Shown here in pieces: positions 25,832 to 34,592 of a stretch of 64,000 nucleotides of DNA (position 1 is its first letter; every line of letters starts with the position of its first letter). Below the pieces are notes generated by a model. That model did not search any database, was not told the DNA's origin, and saw only the letters and a list, made by a program, of their open reading frames with translations. The DNA lies in the NCBI RefSeq assembly GCF_900110455.1, contig NZ_FOIS01000001.1, forward strand, positions 248,001 through 312,000, written 5' to 3'. Origin of the DNA: Natrinema salifodinae. Lineage in GTDB: Archaea > Halobacteriota > Halobacteria > Halobacteriales > Natrialbaceae. The position numbers and the translations under genes are program-made.

Positions 25832-26344
25832 GCACGTCTCTGACCACCTTCTTCTGTCACAAATCACTTCATTTACTTTCATCGTAGTAGATAGTCGCTC
25901 TTAAGTCCCAGCCTGACAGGCGACGTGATTAGGGGTATTATTTCATGTAAGTCGCACACCTGGTGCGCCGGCATCCCGATCGGGATCGCGCTGCTCAGTG
26001 TGGGCTGACGGCGTAGAATAGCTACCTTGCAATGGATTCGGAGCAAGTGGCCAGGCGTTTGCTAGACATCGTATAAGGAAGAAAGTATAGTAATTTCTTC
26101 TGATATCGGAATACTATTACTGCTCGTAGGCACGTATCAATGTCCGACCGCCAACATCGTCGAGAAATGGTGATACCTGGCCAGTGCACTGGCCAGGGAT
26201 GAGTGGCTGAATGACCACAACGATCTGTGTGCGTAGTCCACGAAAAATACTGTGTCGCCCCGGACGCGGTATTAGTGAGTCTACCACTAGATTACAGCAA
26301 TGACACCGCCCTCTTCACGTAATTACGCGGTGCATTCGAGGGCG
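25832..26344. other. Gene-poor stretch containing a 22-bp palindrome
   Basis: About 510 bases hold no supportable gene. A short plus-strand run near 25955 encodes a hydrophobic scrap (IPIGIALLSVG) that looks like debris. The only notable element is the perfect palindrome at 26176-26197. Confidence 0.45.
26176..26197. repeat. Perfect 22-bp palindrome
   Basis: The 11-base arm cctggccagtg is followed directly by its exact complement cactggccagg, with no spacer. Flanking bases do not pair. It lies in debris about 150 bases before the AglB remnant. It could be a dimeric-protein binding site or a recombination scar. Confidence 0.8.
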
Positions 26345-26490
26345 TGGCTGAGGTGCGGGGTCGTCGGGACGATAACCGAGGAAACAGTGAGAGACCCCTA
26401 CGCCGGTAGCTACGCGGTTGGCGCTCGGATGGCGGCCATCACCGAGGACGACGTCATGATCGGGCAGTCGGTCGCACTTGAGCGTACGCC
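26345..26490 (+). pseudogene. 3'-terminal remnant of a second AglB-like gene
   Basis: The frame here contains DPYAGSYAVGARMAAITEDD and then VMIGQSVALE. This aligns with the end of the intact AglB-like protein (PYAGDYAVGDRTATVSEADV, LNGQSVSVAV). Nucleotide similarity appears to begin near 26345 (ggtgcgg.ggtcgtcgg) and continues past the stop into the convergent gene. Nothing of the transmembrane part remains, so it is a truncated pseudogene. Confidence 0.75.
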
Positions 26491-26511
26491 GCGCCCGACT
26501 CTCCGTCGCCG

Positions 26512-27039
26512 CTAGTCGTTCTCGTCTGATCGCCGTCGCTCGAACGCATCTGGTTCTGGTCCGCGGTGTGAGGTCGTTCCGGGTCCTCGGTCGACGACCA
26601 TCGGTACATCAGCGTTCTCCGGGCGCGGATCGACGGGCAACAGGACGCGCGCGGCGTCCGCCTCGGCTCTGATCTCGCGCACGTGACGTTTGCACTGCCT
26701 AGTCGATTCGGAATCGAGGTCGTTGTCTCGCTCGAGTTTGGTGAGTAGTCGGCAGACCAGGCGATCGATCCGCGCGAGGGTCACGCGGTAGATGGCCACG
26801 GGATCGTCGGCCTGGTCAATCGATGACTGCAGGGAGCTGGCCTGATTAGATAATGACGCCGGCGCGTCCGGCAGTTGGCCGTTAAACCGAGTTTGGCTTT
26901 CTCTCGATGCATACGATCGGTCGGGATTTTCAAGGTCCCGTAACTCATCGTCACACATGGCTTCCGTGGTGAAGACGGGAGCTGCCGCGGGTTCGGTGGG
27001 GCAAGCACCGGCCCGCTGATTTTCTGTACTCGCGATCAT
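26512..27039 (-). CDS. Haloarchaeal paralogue-family protein, function unknown (intact copy)
   Basis: A 175-residue soluble acidic protein starting MIASTENQRAGAC. A helical core (YRVTLARIDRLVCRLLTKLE, then CKRHVREIRAEADAARVLLP) is followed by a polar tail VPMVVDRGPGTTSHRGPEPDAFERRRSDEND-like end. The 63436 gene (174 residues) shares RHLREIRAEA and the RGxG...GPxPxAFE tail, and a decayed copy is at 22480. The ATG at 27039 is preferred to 27084, because it matches the length of the paralogue and lies about 30 bases after a catataga TATA. No known domain is recognised. The arrangement behind AglB-like tails suggests an envelope link, as inference only. Confidence 0.7.
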   Translation of the reverse strand: MIASTENQRAGACPTEPAAAPVFTTEAMCDDELRDLENPDRSYASRESQTRFNGQLPDAPASLSNQASSLQSSIDQADDPVAIYRVTLARIDRLVCRLLTKLERDNDLDSESTRQCKRHVREIRAEADAARVLLPVDPRPENADVPMVVDRGPGTTSHRGPEPDAFERRRSDEND

Positions 27040-27098
27040 CAGCTCAGTGTCGCTCCCGTATCTAGTTCTATATGTTCTGTTCACTTATATCTCTAGCA

Positions 27099-27133
27099 TA
27101 TGTGGGTCATATTTGAGCTATTTGGCCCACATA
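27099..27133. promoter_or_regulatory. Inverted repeat, candidate operator between divergent genes
   Basis: tatgtgggtc (27099-27108) and ggcccacata (27124-27133) form a 10-bp inverted repeat with one mismatch and a 15-base spacer. It sits just upstream of the TATA region of the winged-helix gene and between it and the divergent 26512 gene. It is a plausible autoregulatory operator. Confidence 0.55.
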
Positions 27134-27180
27134 GCAGGTGATCCGGTGCAGTTAATCGTGAAACCGACGATTCAAGCGGT

Positions 27181-27489
27181 ATGCGGGCCCGCGTCTCGTG
27201 GATGAATGAGGTTGATGACGCGATTCTGGAATACCTACGAGAATTAGAGACGGAAGCGGGCCACCGGATTTCGCTCCCCCCAACTGCCGTCTGGTACAAT
27301 CTGGTCAAGGGACTTGAGGTGCTAGACCGAAGTCAGAATACGATATCTCGACGAATGAACGTTCTCGGACGCGCGTCATTGCTCGAGAAAACTGACGAAA
27401 ACCGCGGATACTACAGGATCACCGACAAGGGAATTGCATATTTAGAGGGTAATTTAGATGTAAGTGATCTCGAACTCGAAGAGAGGTGA
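27181..27489 (+). CDS. Winged-helix repressor-like protein (PhiH1-type)
   Basis: A 102-residue DNA-binding protein: an N-terminal helix (MNEVDDAILEYLRELETE), the recognition region NTISRRMNVLGRASLL, and a wing (EKTDENRGYYRITDKGIAYLEG). This is the pattern of the small haloarchaeal winged-helix proteins related to the phage PhiH1 repressor. It probably represses its own or nearby promoters; the inverted repeat at 27099 is a candidate target. It stands directly before the AT-rich glycan cluster and could control it. Confidence 0.82.
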   Translation: MRARVSWMNEVDDAILEYLRELETEAGHRISLPPTAVWYNLVKGLEVLDRSQNTISRRMNVLGRASLLEKTDENRGYYRITDKGIAYLEGNLDVSDLELEER

Positions 27490-27635
27490 TTTAATATCAC
27501 AATTTAGAAACTATAGGTTGACTACTCGAATACGGAGATAGTGATGTCATGTAACCTTTCACGATAGCGACGAAGATTTATACTCGGCTACGAGAGGGAT
27601 GATCAACGACCAGCACCGCAATTTCCCATTCTACT

Positions 27636-29447
27636 ATGCCAGACACTGATAACATTAATGTAGACCTCACTTGGCGTGAGAAAGTACAGGCATTGTACCG
27701 CGTCGCACAGTTCCAGCCCGTGTTCGCAACTGGAGTAGTCGTTCTTAGCGTGATCGCCGCGATCTTCGAAGGGTTCGGACTGAGTTTCATCATGCCGATC
27801 ATTGAAGTTGCCCAGTCGAATGCCTCAGCAGAGGAGGCGGATGGACTGCTCACGGTGTTTCTCACGGTTTATGAGACACTAGGAATTCCGTTCACGCTTG
27901 GCTATCTCGTTGCAGGTGTTGCAGCGGTAATGATCGTCCGGTACACTGTATCGTTTCTCGTTAGCTGGTTTCGGGCTGCTATCGAAACGAAATACGTTCG
28001 CCATCTTCAAGAGGAGGCATTCGATAACGCGTTAGAGGCTCGTGTCGGTTACTTTGATAAGGAAGGATCCGATGACATTCTCAATGCTATCGTTACGCAG
28101 GCTGAGTACGCTGGTAGGGTAATCAGGTATACTCTTCATACTATTGAACAAGGCCTGCTTGCATCAATATATTTCATTATTGCTCTCTATATTTCTCCCT
28201 TGTTGACGCTCATTACTGCCGTGTTTCTCGGCTCCGTGACGCTCTTTTTCAGGTACGTACTTGAGACTGGTTACTCGCTTGGGGACCAAGTTGCGGATGC
28301 CAAAGAGGAGATTCAGTCTAATGCACAGGCGGGTACACAGGGAATCAGAGATGTAAAACTGTTCGGAATGATTGACGAACTTCGCTCCGGATTTGTCGAA
28401 GGTATCGAGAAGTTTGAGCGGTACCGGATCAAATTACAGCGAAATGAGTCGGGAATCAGCAACGCCTATCAACTTGCAACGGCAGTTTCGGTCTTCGTGT
28501 TAATCTATCTGGCATTGACCTTCGCATCAATGAGGATCGGCGAACTCGGCATATTCCTCTTCGCGATGTTCCAACTCGGTCCCAAGGTCAGTGCGTTGAA
28601 TAAACACGCATACAGGGTAGAAGGAGAACTTCCACACCTCGTTCGGACGCAGAAGTTTATCGACGAACTTGAGCGAAACCGTGAACCGAATGAGCCGTCC
28701 AAGGAGGTTCCTATCTCTGTCGACACTATTGAATTCGACGATGTCTCGTTCAATTACGATACTGCCGACGAGACGGTACTCTGTGACATCTCCTTCTCCT
28801 TCGATCGAGGGGACTTCATCGCGTTTGTCGGTACCTCCGGGGCAGGCAAGTCGACAATCGTCTCGCTCCTTACCCGGATGTATGATCCAGATAGCGGTCA
28901 GATCCGAGCTGATGGAATCCCGATCGATGAATTTGACATTTATGATTGGCGATCACGAGTTTCGATCATCAGACAGGATCCCCACATATTCAATGATACT
29001 CTTCGACGAAACATTACTATCGGAAATCGCAATGAATCCCAAGAAAAAATTAAAAAAGTATGTGAGATCGCTCAAGTGACTGAGTTTCTTAACGAACTTC
29101 CCGATGGCTACGACACTATCCTCGGTGATCAGGGTGTTAAGTTGTCTGGGGGTCAGCGCCAGCGAATCGCGATCGCTCGAGCGCTGTTAAAAGATGCTGA
29201 CCTATTAGTCCTAGATGAAGCGACAAGTGACCTAGATACGTCGCTCGAGAAGAGAGTTCACGAAGGTATTGAAGAGATGGATCGAGATTATACGATGCTC
29301 GTCATTGCGCATCGACTCTCTACTATCACAAATGCCGATCAAATCTATACAATGGACAAGGGAGAGATTCTTAAATCTGGTACTCACGAGAATCTTCTTT
29401 CTGAGCAAGGGAAATACTCCCACTTGTATTCACTACAGTCCAATTAG
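27636..29447 (+). CDS. ABC transporter, fused membrane and ATPase domains (glycolipid flippase candidate)
   Basis: A 603-residue MsbA/PglK-type half transporter. Six transmembrane helices (about 20-320) precede an ATPase domain with Walker A VGTSGAGKST (about residue 398), signature LSGGQRQRIAIARALL (about 502) and Walker B LLVLDEATSDLD (about 522). It acts as a homodimer in the membrane. As the first gene of a glycosyltransferase cluster it may flip a lipid-linked glycan, as PglK does in Campylobacter; multidrug export is the alternative. A TATA box (tttatac, 27577-27583) predicts a leader of about 30 nt. Base composition is markedly AT-richer than genes before 22 kb. Confidence 0.9.
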   Translation: MPDTDNINVDLTWREKVQALYRVAQFQPVFATGVVVLSVIAAIFEGFGLSFIMPIIEVAQSNASAEEADGLLTVFLTVYETLGIPFTLGYLVAGVAAVMIVRYTVSFLVSWFRAAIETKYVRHLQEEAFDNALEARVGYFDKEGSDDILNAIVTQAEYAGRVIRYTLHTIEQGLLASIYFIIALYISPLLTLITAVFLGSVTLFFRYVLETGYSLGDQVADAKEEIQSNAQAGTQGIRDVKLFGMIDELRSGFVEGIEKFERYRIKLQRNESGISNAYQLATAVSVFVLIYLALTFASMRIGELGIFLFAMFQLGPKVSALNKHAYRVEGELPHLVRTQKFIDELERNREPNEPSKEVPISVDTIEFDDVSFNYDTADETVLCDISFSFDRGDFIAFVGTSGAGKSTIVSLLTRMYDPDSGQIRADGIPIDEFDIYDWRSRVSIIRQDPHIFNDTLRRNITIGNRNESQEKIKKVCEIAQVTEFLNELPDGYDTILGDQGVKLSGGQRQRIAIARALLKDADLLVLDEATSDLDTSLEKRVHEGIEEMDRDYTMLVIAHRLSTITNADQIYTMDKGEILKSGTHENLLSEQGKYSHLYSLQSN

Positions 29448-29875
29448 CTAACTTCTGTCCATTCCCAGTAGTAATTTCACCATCTAAAACAAACACTCCA
29501 TAAATATTAGATAGATGTTACAAGTAGATTTTATATTATTTATATTCTTATATAGGTTATTCTTATAAGTGGATAAAATAGCCCACTGGTTAGGGGTATA
29601 AATGTTAATTCTTAGTTCCATAGGAGAGTTTCAGAATACAGTGGGATATCATTAGAGTAGAGGTGAAAGTATACCCAAAAATTTCCTGAACCTATCACTG
29701 TCTGTTGAAAGGATCACTGCGTTCTGTTGTTAAATATATGATAGTGGTCTCCTCTATTAGTTCACTTAAGCTTTCACGATATCTTAAGTTTCTGGACGAT
29801 ATTATATTCATTGGTAACGCCATAATTAAAACGAATCGAAATAGCTTTTGCGCTTTCTTTATCCAATTACAGCCA
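29448..29875. other. Very AT-rich gap before a glycosyltransferase gene
   Basis: About 430 bases are strongly AT-rich with several TATA-like elements (for example ggtataaat about 29595-29603). A frame open from a TTG at 29705 joins the downstream gene, but its residues (SLRSVVKYMIVVSSIS) precede the natural GT4 start. No separate gene is recognised; the gap probably contains the promoter. Confidence 0.5.
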
Positions 29876-31042
29876 ATGGAAACAATTTCCGTTGTTGGAT
29901 ATAGCGATGTTGGATCACAGACTGGGCAGGATTTGACTGAGCTATCAATTGGATTAAAACATCGTAATCTTCTCAATCATATATATTGCCGGGGTGTAGA
30001 GAAACGTGTAGTGCCTAATGATTTTATTACGACACCGATCCCCCTCGGCCGAACGATACCACGAGCGATGACCGGTATCAATCAGTTTCTTATGGAGGAT
30101 TTCAACAATCGTTATTATTCAGAGCGAATTTTTGATTTCTTCGCATCCAAATCAATCAGCAATAGCGGCATTCATCTTCACCATACTCCCGGATATATCC
30201 GAACTCTTCGAGAAGGAAATAAAAATGGCAATAAGACGGTTGTAAAGGCAACCACTGAGTATACAGATAGTTTTTATCAAAGGGTTCTCAATGAGTCTGA
30301 GAAGATTGAAATAAGCTCTCCCAAGTTTCCAACAGAAAACAAACGATCCAAGTTCCGGAAAAAGACGCTCCAAGAATGCGATCAAATACTTGCCATATCT
30401 ACATTTGTTAAAAACTCATTATTATCATCTGGGATTCAACCTAGTAAAATATCTGTCACACCCTTAGGGGTCAAACCTGAAAGATACCCGACTGGGTCTG
30501 AAAAAAACCACGATCACTTTACCGTCCTCTATGTTGGATCGGTTACCGTTGCAAAGGGCATTCCACATCTCCTTAAGGCATGGCGGCTAAATGAGTGGGG
30601 CGATGATAATCACATTCGCTTGCTACTCTGTGGCAGAGTTTCATCCACAATGCGTAAGATCTTATCGCAGTATGACTTTGATAATGTCCAAACACCAGGA
30701 TTCGTAGATCCTCGAGAGTATTATCAAAACGCGTCTGTATTTGTGTTTCCCTCGATTTCAGATGGATTTGGAAAGGCACCACTCGAAGCGATGGCTGCGG
30801 AAGTACCAGTAATCACGACCGACCATACTGGTATGCCAGATATCATGAAAGATGGGAAAGAGGGCTTCATTGTTCCAGCTGCGGATGCCCAGGCTTTAGC
30901 AGATCGTCTTCGTCACTTGCGTGAGAATCCTGAAGTCTGTAGGAGTATGCGTGATCATGCGCTTAAAACAGCGCAAGAACAGACATGGGATCAGCACGCT
31001 GAGGCAGTTGCGGAAGCTCTTGATTTGGTAGAAATTAATTAA
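29876..31042 (+). CDS. GT4 family glycosyltransferase
   Basis: A 388-residue GT-B fold enzyme starting METISVVGYSDVGSQTGQD. The N-terminal acceptor domain is about 1-205. The C-terminal nucleotide-sugar domain has LYVGSVTVAKGIPHLLKAW, PSISDGFGKAPLEAMAAEVP and VITTDHTGMPDIM; the E-x7-E-like motif GFGKAPLEAMA binds the donor. It is cytosolic or membrane-associated and adds one sugar to the growing lipid-linked glycan; donor and acceptor are unknown. It is AT-rich with unusual codon use (many TTA and ATA), consistent with horizontal acquisition. Confidence 0.88.
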   Translation: METISVVGYSDVGSQTGQDLTELSIGLKHRNLLNHIYCRGVEKRVVPNDFITTPIPLGRTIPRAMTGINQFLMEDFNNRYYSERIFDFFASKSISNSGIHLHHTPGYIRTLREGNKNGNKTVVKATTEYTDSFYQRVLNESEKIEISSPKFPTENKRSKFRKKTLQECDQILAISTFVKNSLLSSGIQPSKISVTPLGVKPERYPTGSEKNHDHFTVLYVGSVTVAKGIPHLLKAWRLNEWGDDNHIRLLLCGRVSSTMRKILSQYDFDNVQTPGFVDPREYYQNASVFVFPSISDGFGKAPLEAMAAEVPVITTDHTGMPDIMKDGKEGFIVPAADAQALADRLRHLRENPEVCRSMRDHALKTAQEQTWDQHAEAVAEALDLVEIN

Positions 31043-31124
31043 GTTATGACCATAATTCTGTGCTGCTCTCTATCTTTTGTACTGTATCCAAATATATATT
31101 GTTGCCTGAACAAGATTGACTGCC

Positions 31125-32063
31125 ATGGAAACTAGCGAACGGATCAAACGTGCCTTGAAAAATCCGAAACTCTTTGCCCGTGGTATAAATAGGCTGTACC
31201 ATCGACGTGGTGGACTTCGGTCTGAAAATACAGATGGTGTAAGTGTCTTCGACGAAGACTGGGATACTCTCGTCGTTCTCGATGCATGTCGATACGATAT
31301 GTTCAAGTCGATAAATAATCTTGACGGTACTCTCATGTCGCGGGTTTCGAAAGCCTCGGCGACAACTGAGTGGCTTCAGGCAAATGCGGATGACCGTCTT
31401 CTTCGTGACACAGTCTACGTCACCTCGAATCCTCAACTGGAACGCAATCGCCAGCACTGGGATGTGAATTTTCACAAGGTAATCAACGTGTGGCTTGACG
31501 AGGGTTGGGATGACGAAATGGGGACCGTCCTTGCCGATACAATGACCGAAGCAGGGATCGAGGCGCATGAACAGTTCCCTCAGAAACGGATCGTCGTCCA
31601 CTATATGCAACCGCACTATCCGTTCGTTCTCTCAGACACAGCTTTCGATAAGAAACATTTGGCGTCTATCAAGAGCGATGACGATGCTGCAGATGGTGAA
31701 AACGTTTGGGGACAGAAGTTCATGGGAGAGCTCAATATATCACGGGACGAACTATGGAACGTTTATGTTGAAAATCTAGAATACGTTCTGGAGCACGTGG
31801 AGAATCTTTTGGATATGATCTCTGGGAAGACCGTTATTACGTCAGATCACGGAAACTATGTCGGCGAACGGGCGTCCCCAATTCCAATTCGGGAGTACGG
31901 GCATCCGCGTGGGCTGTACGACGATCCTGTGGTTCATGTGCCATGGCTAGAATGTGAACGTGGGAAGCGGCGAGAGATCCGCGCTGAAAGTAGTGAGGGA
32001 CATATTGATGATATTGAGTCGGAGGTTATAAATAAAAGATTGCAGCACCTCGGATATAAATAG
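31125..32063 (+). CDS. Alkaline-phosphatase/sulfatase superfamily protein, short form
   Basis: A 312-residue soluble protein with the superfamily metal-site pattern: WDTLVVLDACRYDMF near residue 50, a candidate nucleophile in SATTEWLQAN, and a C-terminal TVITSDHGNYVGER. The short form with DACRYD recurs in haloarchaeal glycan clusters. It is probably a phosphatase, phosphodiesterase or phospho-group transferase acting on glycan or lipid, not a true sulfatase (no CxPxR). A TATA (aaatatata, 31090-31098) lies about 30 bases before the ATG at 31125. A TTG three codons upstream is rejected. Confidence 0.78.
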   Translation: METSERIKRALKNPKLFARGINRLYHRRGGLRSENTDGVSVFDEDWDTLVVLDACRYDMFKSINNLDGTLMSRVSKASATTEWLQANADDRLLRDTVYVTSNPQLERNRQHWDVNFHKVINVWLDEGWDDEMGTVLADTMTEAGIEAHEQFPQKRIVVHYMQPHYPFVLSDTAFDKKHLASIKSDDDAADGENVWGQKFMGELNISRDELWNVYVENLEYVLEHVENLLDMISGKTVITSDHGNYVGERASPIPIREYGHPRGLYDDPVVHVPWLECERGKRREIRAESSEGHIDDIESEVINKRLQHLGYK

Positions 32064-32169
32064 AAGATAAATATAAATAAATTATCGTCATATTTGTAGT
32101 GAAAGGGAGGAGCAATAGTGAATAGGAATATATTTCAAGTTTAATATACCACTCCGGACACTGGTACGT

Positions 32170-33264
32170 ATGAAAGTTTGTTATCTCATCAATCAACTTG
32201 CACCAGGAGGAGCGCCGACATTGTTGCTCGACATCATTCGCCAAAATAATAGTTCTGAAATCGAGTATACAGTTGCATTCATTGAGGGAGATAGTACGCT
32301 CATCGAAGACTTTCAAGAAACCGGGACACGTATAGTTAATTTTGATGCTGAATTCAAATTCGATCCGCGGGCAATGTGGCGTCTCGGTCGATTCTTCCAT
32401 CGTGAATCATTCGACATTGTTCATACTCACCTACCCTATGCACAGACACTAGGCCGAGTTGCCACGTTACTTGGAGATCACGGCGCGATTATAAGCACCC
32501 AACACAATTTTTCTTATCATTATCATCCAGTAACACGAACAACTGAACGAATTACGCGTTCACTTGACGATGTTACGATTGCGGTTTCCCAAGCAGTTAA
32601 ATCAGAATTTATTGGACAAGAAGAAGAACTCAAATCACAGTGGCAAACTATCTACAATGGGGCCAATGTGACAGAGATCGCTGCTAACGTTGATGCTGCT
32701 GATGGGACAGTAGTACGCGAGCGATTTAACATACCACGCCACCATGATTTATTTTTATGTGTCGGGCGCTATGTAGAACAGAAATCCCAGTCAGATATCA
32801 TTCGTGCGATCTCTATTATGAATGCCTCAGACATTCACTTAGTCCTTGTTGGTTGGGGACCCTATGAAAATAAGCTTCGGACGTTAGCAGATAAATACGA
32901 TGTTAGTGATCGTGTGACTGTCACGGGACGAGTACCGGAAGTGTGGCCATACTACGCTGCGGCCGATACATTCGTGTCGGCTTCAACAATTGAGAGTTTT
33001 GGTATCGTGCTTGTTGAAGCGATGGCTGCTGGATTACCGATTGTAGCCACTGACGTACCTGGCGCTCGAGAAGTACTTCAAAGCGCAAAACAGGGTGTCA
33101 AAGATGTCCCACCAAACGACCCAGAAGAACTTGCTGATGCTCTCACTCGAATTATGAATAATTCTCTGGATGTGGACTACGATAACGCATTAGAGAAATT
33201 TAATATTGAGAAGACGAGTGAGGCGCATTTAGAATTATATCAAGATATCCAAAAATCAAATTGA
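32170..33264 (+). CDS. GT4 family glycosyltransferase
   Basis: A 364-residue GT-B enzyme. The N-terminal domain has MKVCYLINQLAPGGAPTLLL (the GGA loop of GT4) and FDIVHTHLPYAQTLGR. The C-terminal domain has LCVGRYVEQKSQSDIIRAI, LVGWGPYENKL, STIESFGIVLVEAMAAGLP and ATDVPGAREVL. It should transfer a sugar from an NDP or lipid-phosphate donor within the glycan cluster. It is AT-rich like its neighbours. Its last 9 bases overlap the end of the convergent gene at 33256. Confidence 0.9.
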   Translation: MKVCYLINQLAPGGAPTLLLDIIRQNNSSEIEYTVAFIEGDSTLIEDFQETGTRIVNFDAEFKFDPRAMWRLGRFFHRESFDIVHTHLPYAQTLGRVATLLGDHGAIISTQHNFSYHYHPVTRTTERITRSLDDVTIAVSQAVKSEFIGQEEELKSQWQTIYNGANVTEIAANVDAADGTVVRERFNIPRHHDLFLCVGRYVEQKSQSDIIRAISIMNASDIHLVLVGWGPYENKLRTLADKYDVSDRVTVTGRVPEVWPYYAAADTFVSASTIESFGIVLVEAMAAGLPIVATDVPGAREVLQSAKQGVKDVPPNDPEELADALTRIMNNSLDVDYDNALEKFNIEKTSEAHLELYQDIQKSN

Positions 33265-34407
33265 GCAGTGTTTGTGAGCTATACTGATGCCTCCAAAGAC
33301 AAATACGACCCAGAGAAACATTGGGCGATGCCTCGCTGCAGTGCCGACGTTAGCTGTCCCAAACCCATAAAATACGATACCAACGAGGAATGCGATGACG
33401 AGAGTAACTGTTCTGATGGGATATCGTTGAACTGCAAGTGGTAATCCGACTATAGCAGCAATAGTATAGAAAATTGATATGATGGCTTCAGTACCAACAA
33501 TGAAATCCCGTGGAAGTTCGATCATCCAAATAAACGGCGTATAGAGGAAGTAGAGCGCGCCGATCCAACTGAACGCAATCAAGTCCAAAAATTCCTCTAT
33601 CGGTACGTCGATTAGGTATGCAGTCCTGCCTCGACCCCTCCTATCACGGATACTAAGAACGTAATTCATTGCGGAATTTATATATCGAACGGCAAAGAAG
33701 ATTCCAACAGGGATCGAAGTCAATAATACTGGAATTCTATAGATTAGATCTGAAGTGAGTATCCACAAGAAGAGACCGACGCCAATTGCACCAGCGTAGA
33801 GAGGAGCATTTTCTGGTCTCAAAACAGTTGCAAATCCCAAACAGGTGAGCACGAGTGTACCTGTGTATCGGTCCTCCAATTGCGGTGGTGCTGCTAAAAG
33901 AAACCGCGCGGCGGACGTAATGCCGAAGAGTACTGCTGCTTCCCTCACAAGGGCAGCGTGCGTCATGACGATCGTCGGATAAAAAGAGAGAGGAAGTCCA
34001 GCGAACAACCCCGCCTGTGGTGAGTGATAGTGCTGGGCAATTACGGCGACGTTGTACACTGCAATTGAACCGAGAACAGCGACGAATACGTGGGCGTAAA
34101 TTTCGCTTGGTCCCGGAAGTTGCCAGAAAGGCGATAGGAATGAACCCCAGATTTCATAGGTTAACGAATAATCAGACAGACTGAAGGGTGACTGTCCCGC
34201 TCTTGTCCGCTGTGCGATTAGACTTGCAGCATTCGCGAATCCGATTGCATCCGATGTAGCGTACGGGTTAAGCTGAATGAGTGATACAGGAATAGCGGCT
34301 AGCCGTACGACTAGAGCTAGTATAAAAGCTAGAATAGGTACAGAATAAACCGAATTAAAGCCGTTAAACATTCTCCGGACGAACGATTGTCTTGTCTGTT
34401 CTGTCAT
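33256..34407 (-). CDS. Polytopic membrane protein, GT-C glycosyltransferase-like
   Basis: A 383-residue protein with about ten transmembrane helices. A first loop after helix 1 carries acidic and polar residues (NPYATSDAIGFANAASLIAQ), the layout of lipid-phosphate-sugar-dependent GT-C enzymes. No exact family is recognised. It could add a sugar on the outer face of the membrane. The ATG at 34407 (MTEQTRQSF) lies about 28 bases after a gattatac TATA on the minus strand; ATGs at 34413 and 34452 are alternatives. It is convergent with and overlaps the GT4 gene, and is divergent from the sulfatase-like gene. Confidence 0.75.
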   Translation of the reverse strand: MTEQTRQSFVRRMFNGFNSVYSVPILAFILALVVRLAAIPVSLIQLNPYATSDAIGFANAASLIAQRTRAGQSPFSLSDYSLTYEIWGSFLSPFWQLPGPSEIYAHVFVAVLGSIAVYNVAVIAQHYHSPQAGLFAGLPLSFYPTIVMTHAALVREAAVLFGITSAARFLLAAPPQLEDRYTGTLVLTCLGFATVLRPENAPLYAGAIGVGLFLWILTSDLIYRIPVLLTSIPVGIFFAVRYINSAMNYVLSIRDRRGRGRTAYLIDVPIEEFLDLIAFSWIGALYFLYTPFIWMIELPRDFIVGTEAIISIFYTIAAIVGLPLAVQRYPIRTVTLVIAFLVGIVFYGFGTANVGTAARHRPMFLWVVFVFGGISIAHKHCSI

Positions 34408-34592
34408 TAACATGAATTGATTGTGCTTTGAAGTATAATCTTTGCGGATCAATCTTCTCGCTTGGTGCTGGGGAATTTGATACTACAAATACCATTTTAT
34501 ACAAACACTACGGGCGGTCTTCAGGGATGATACCAACGTGATTTTATATCCTGATGATCGTTGAACACATCAAGGGTGTGTGTCAACTTCCT

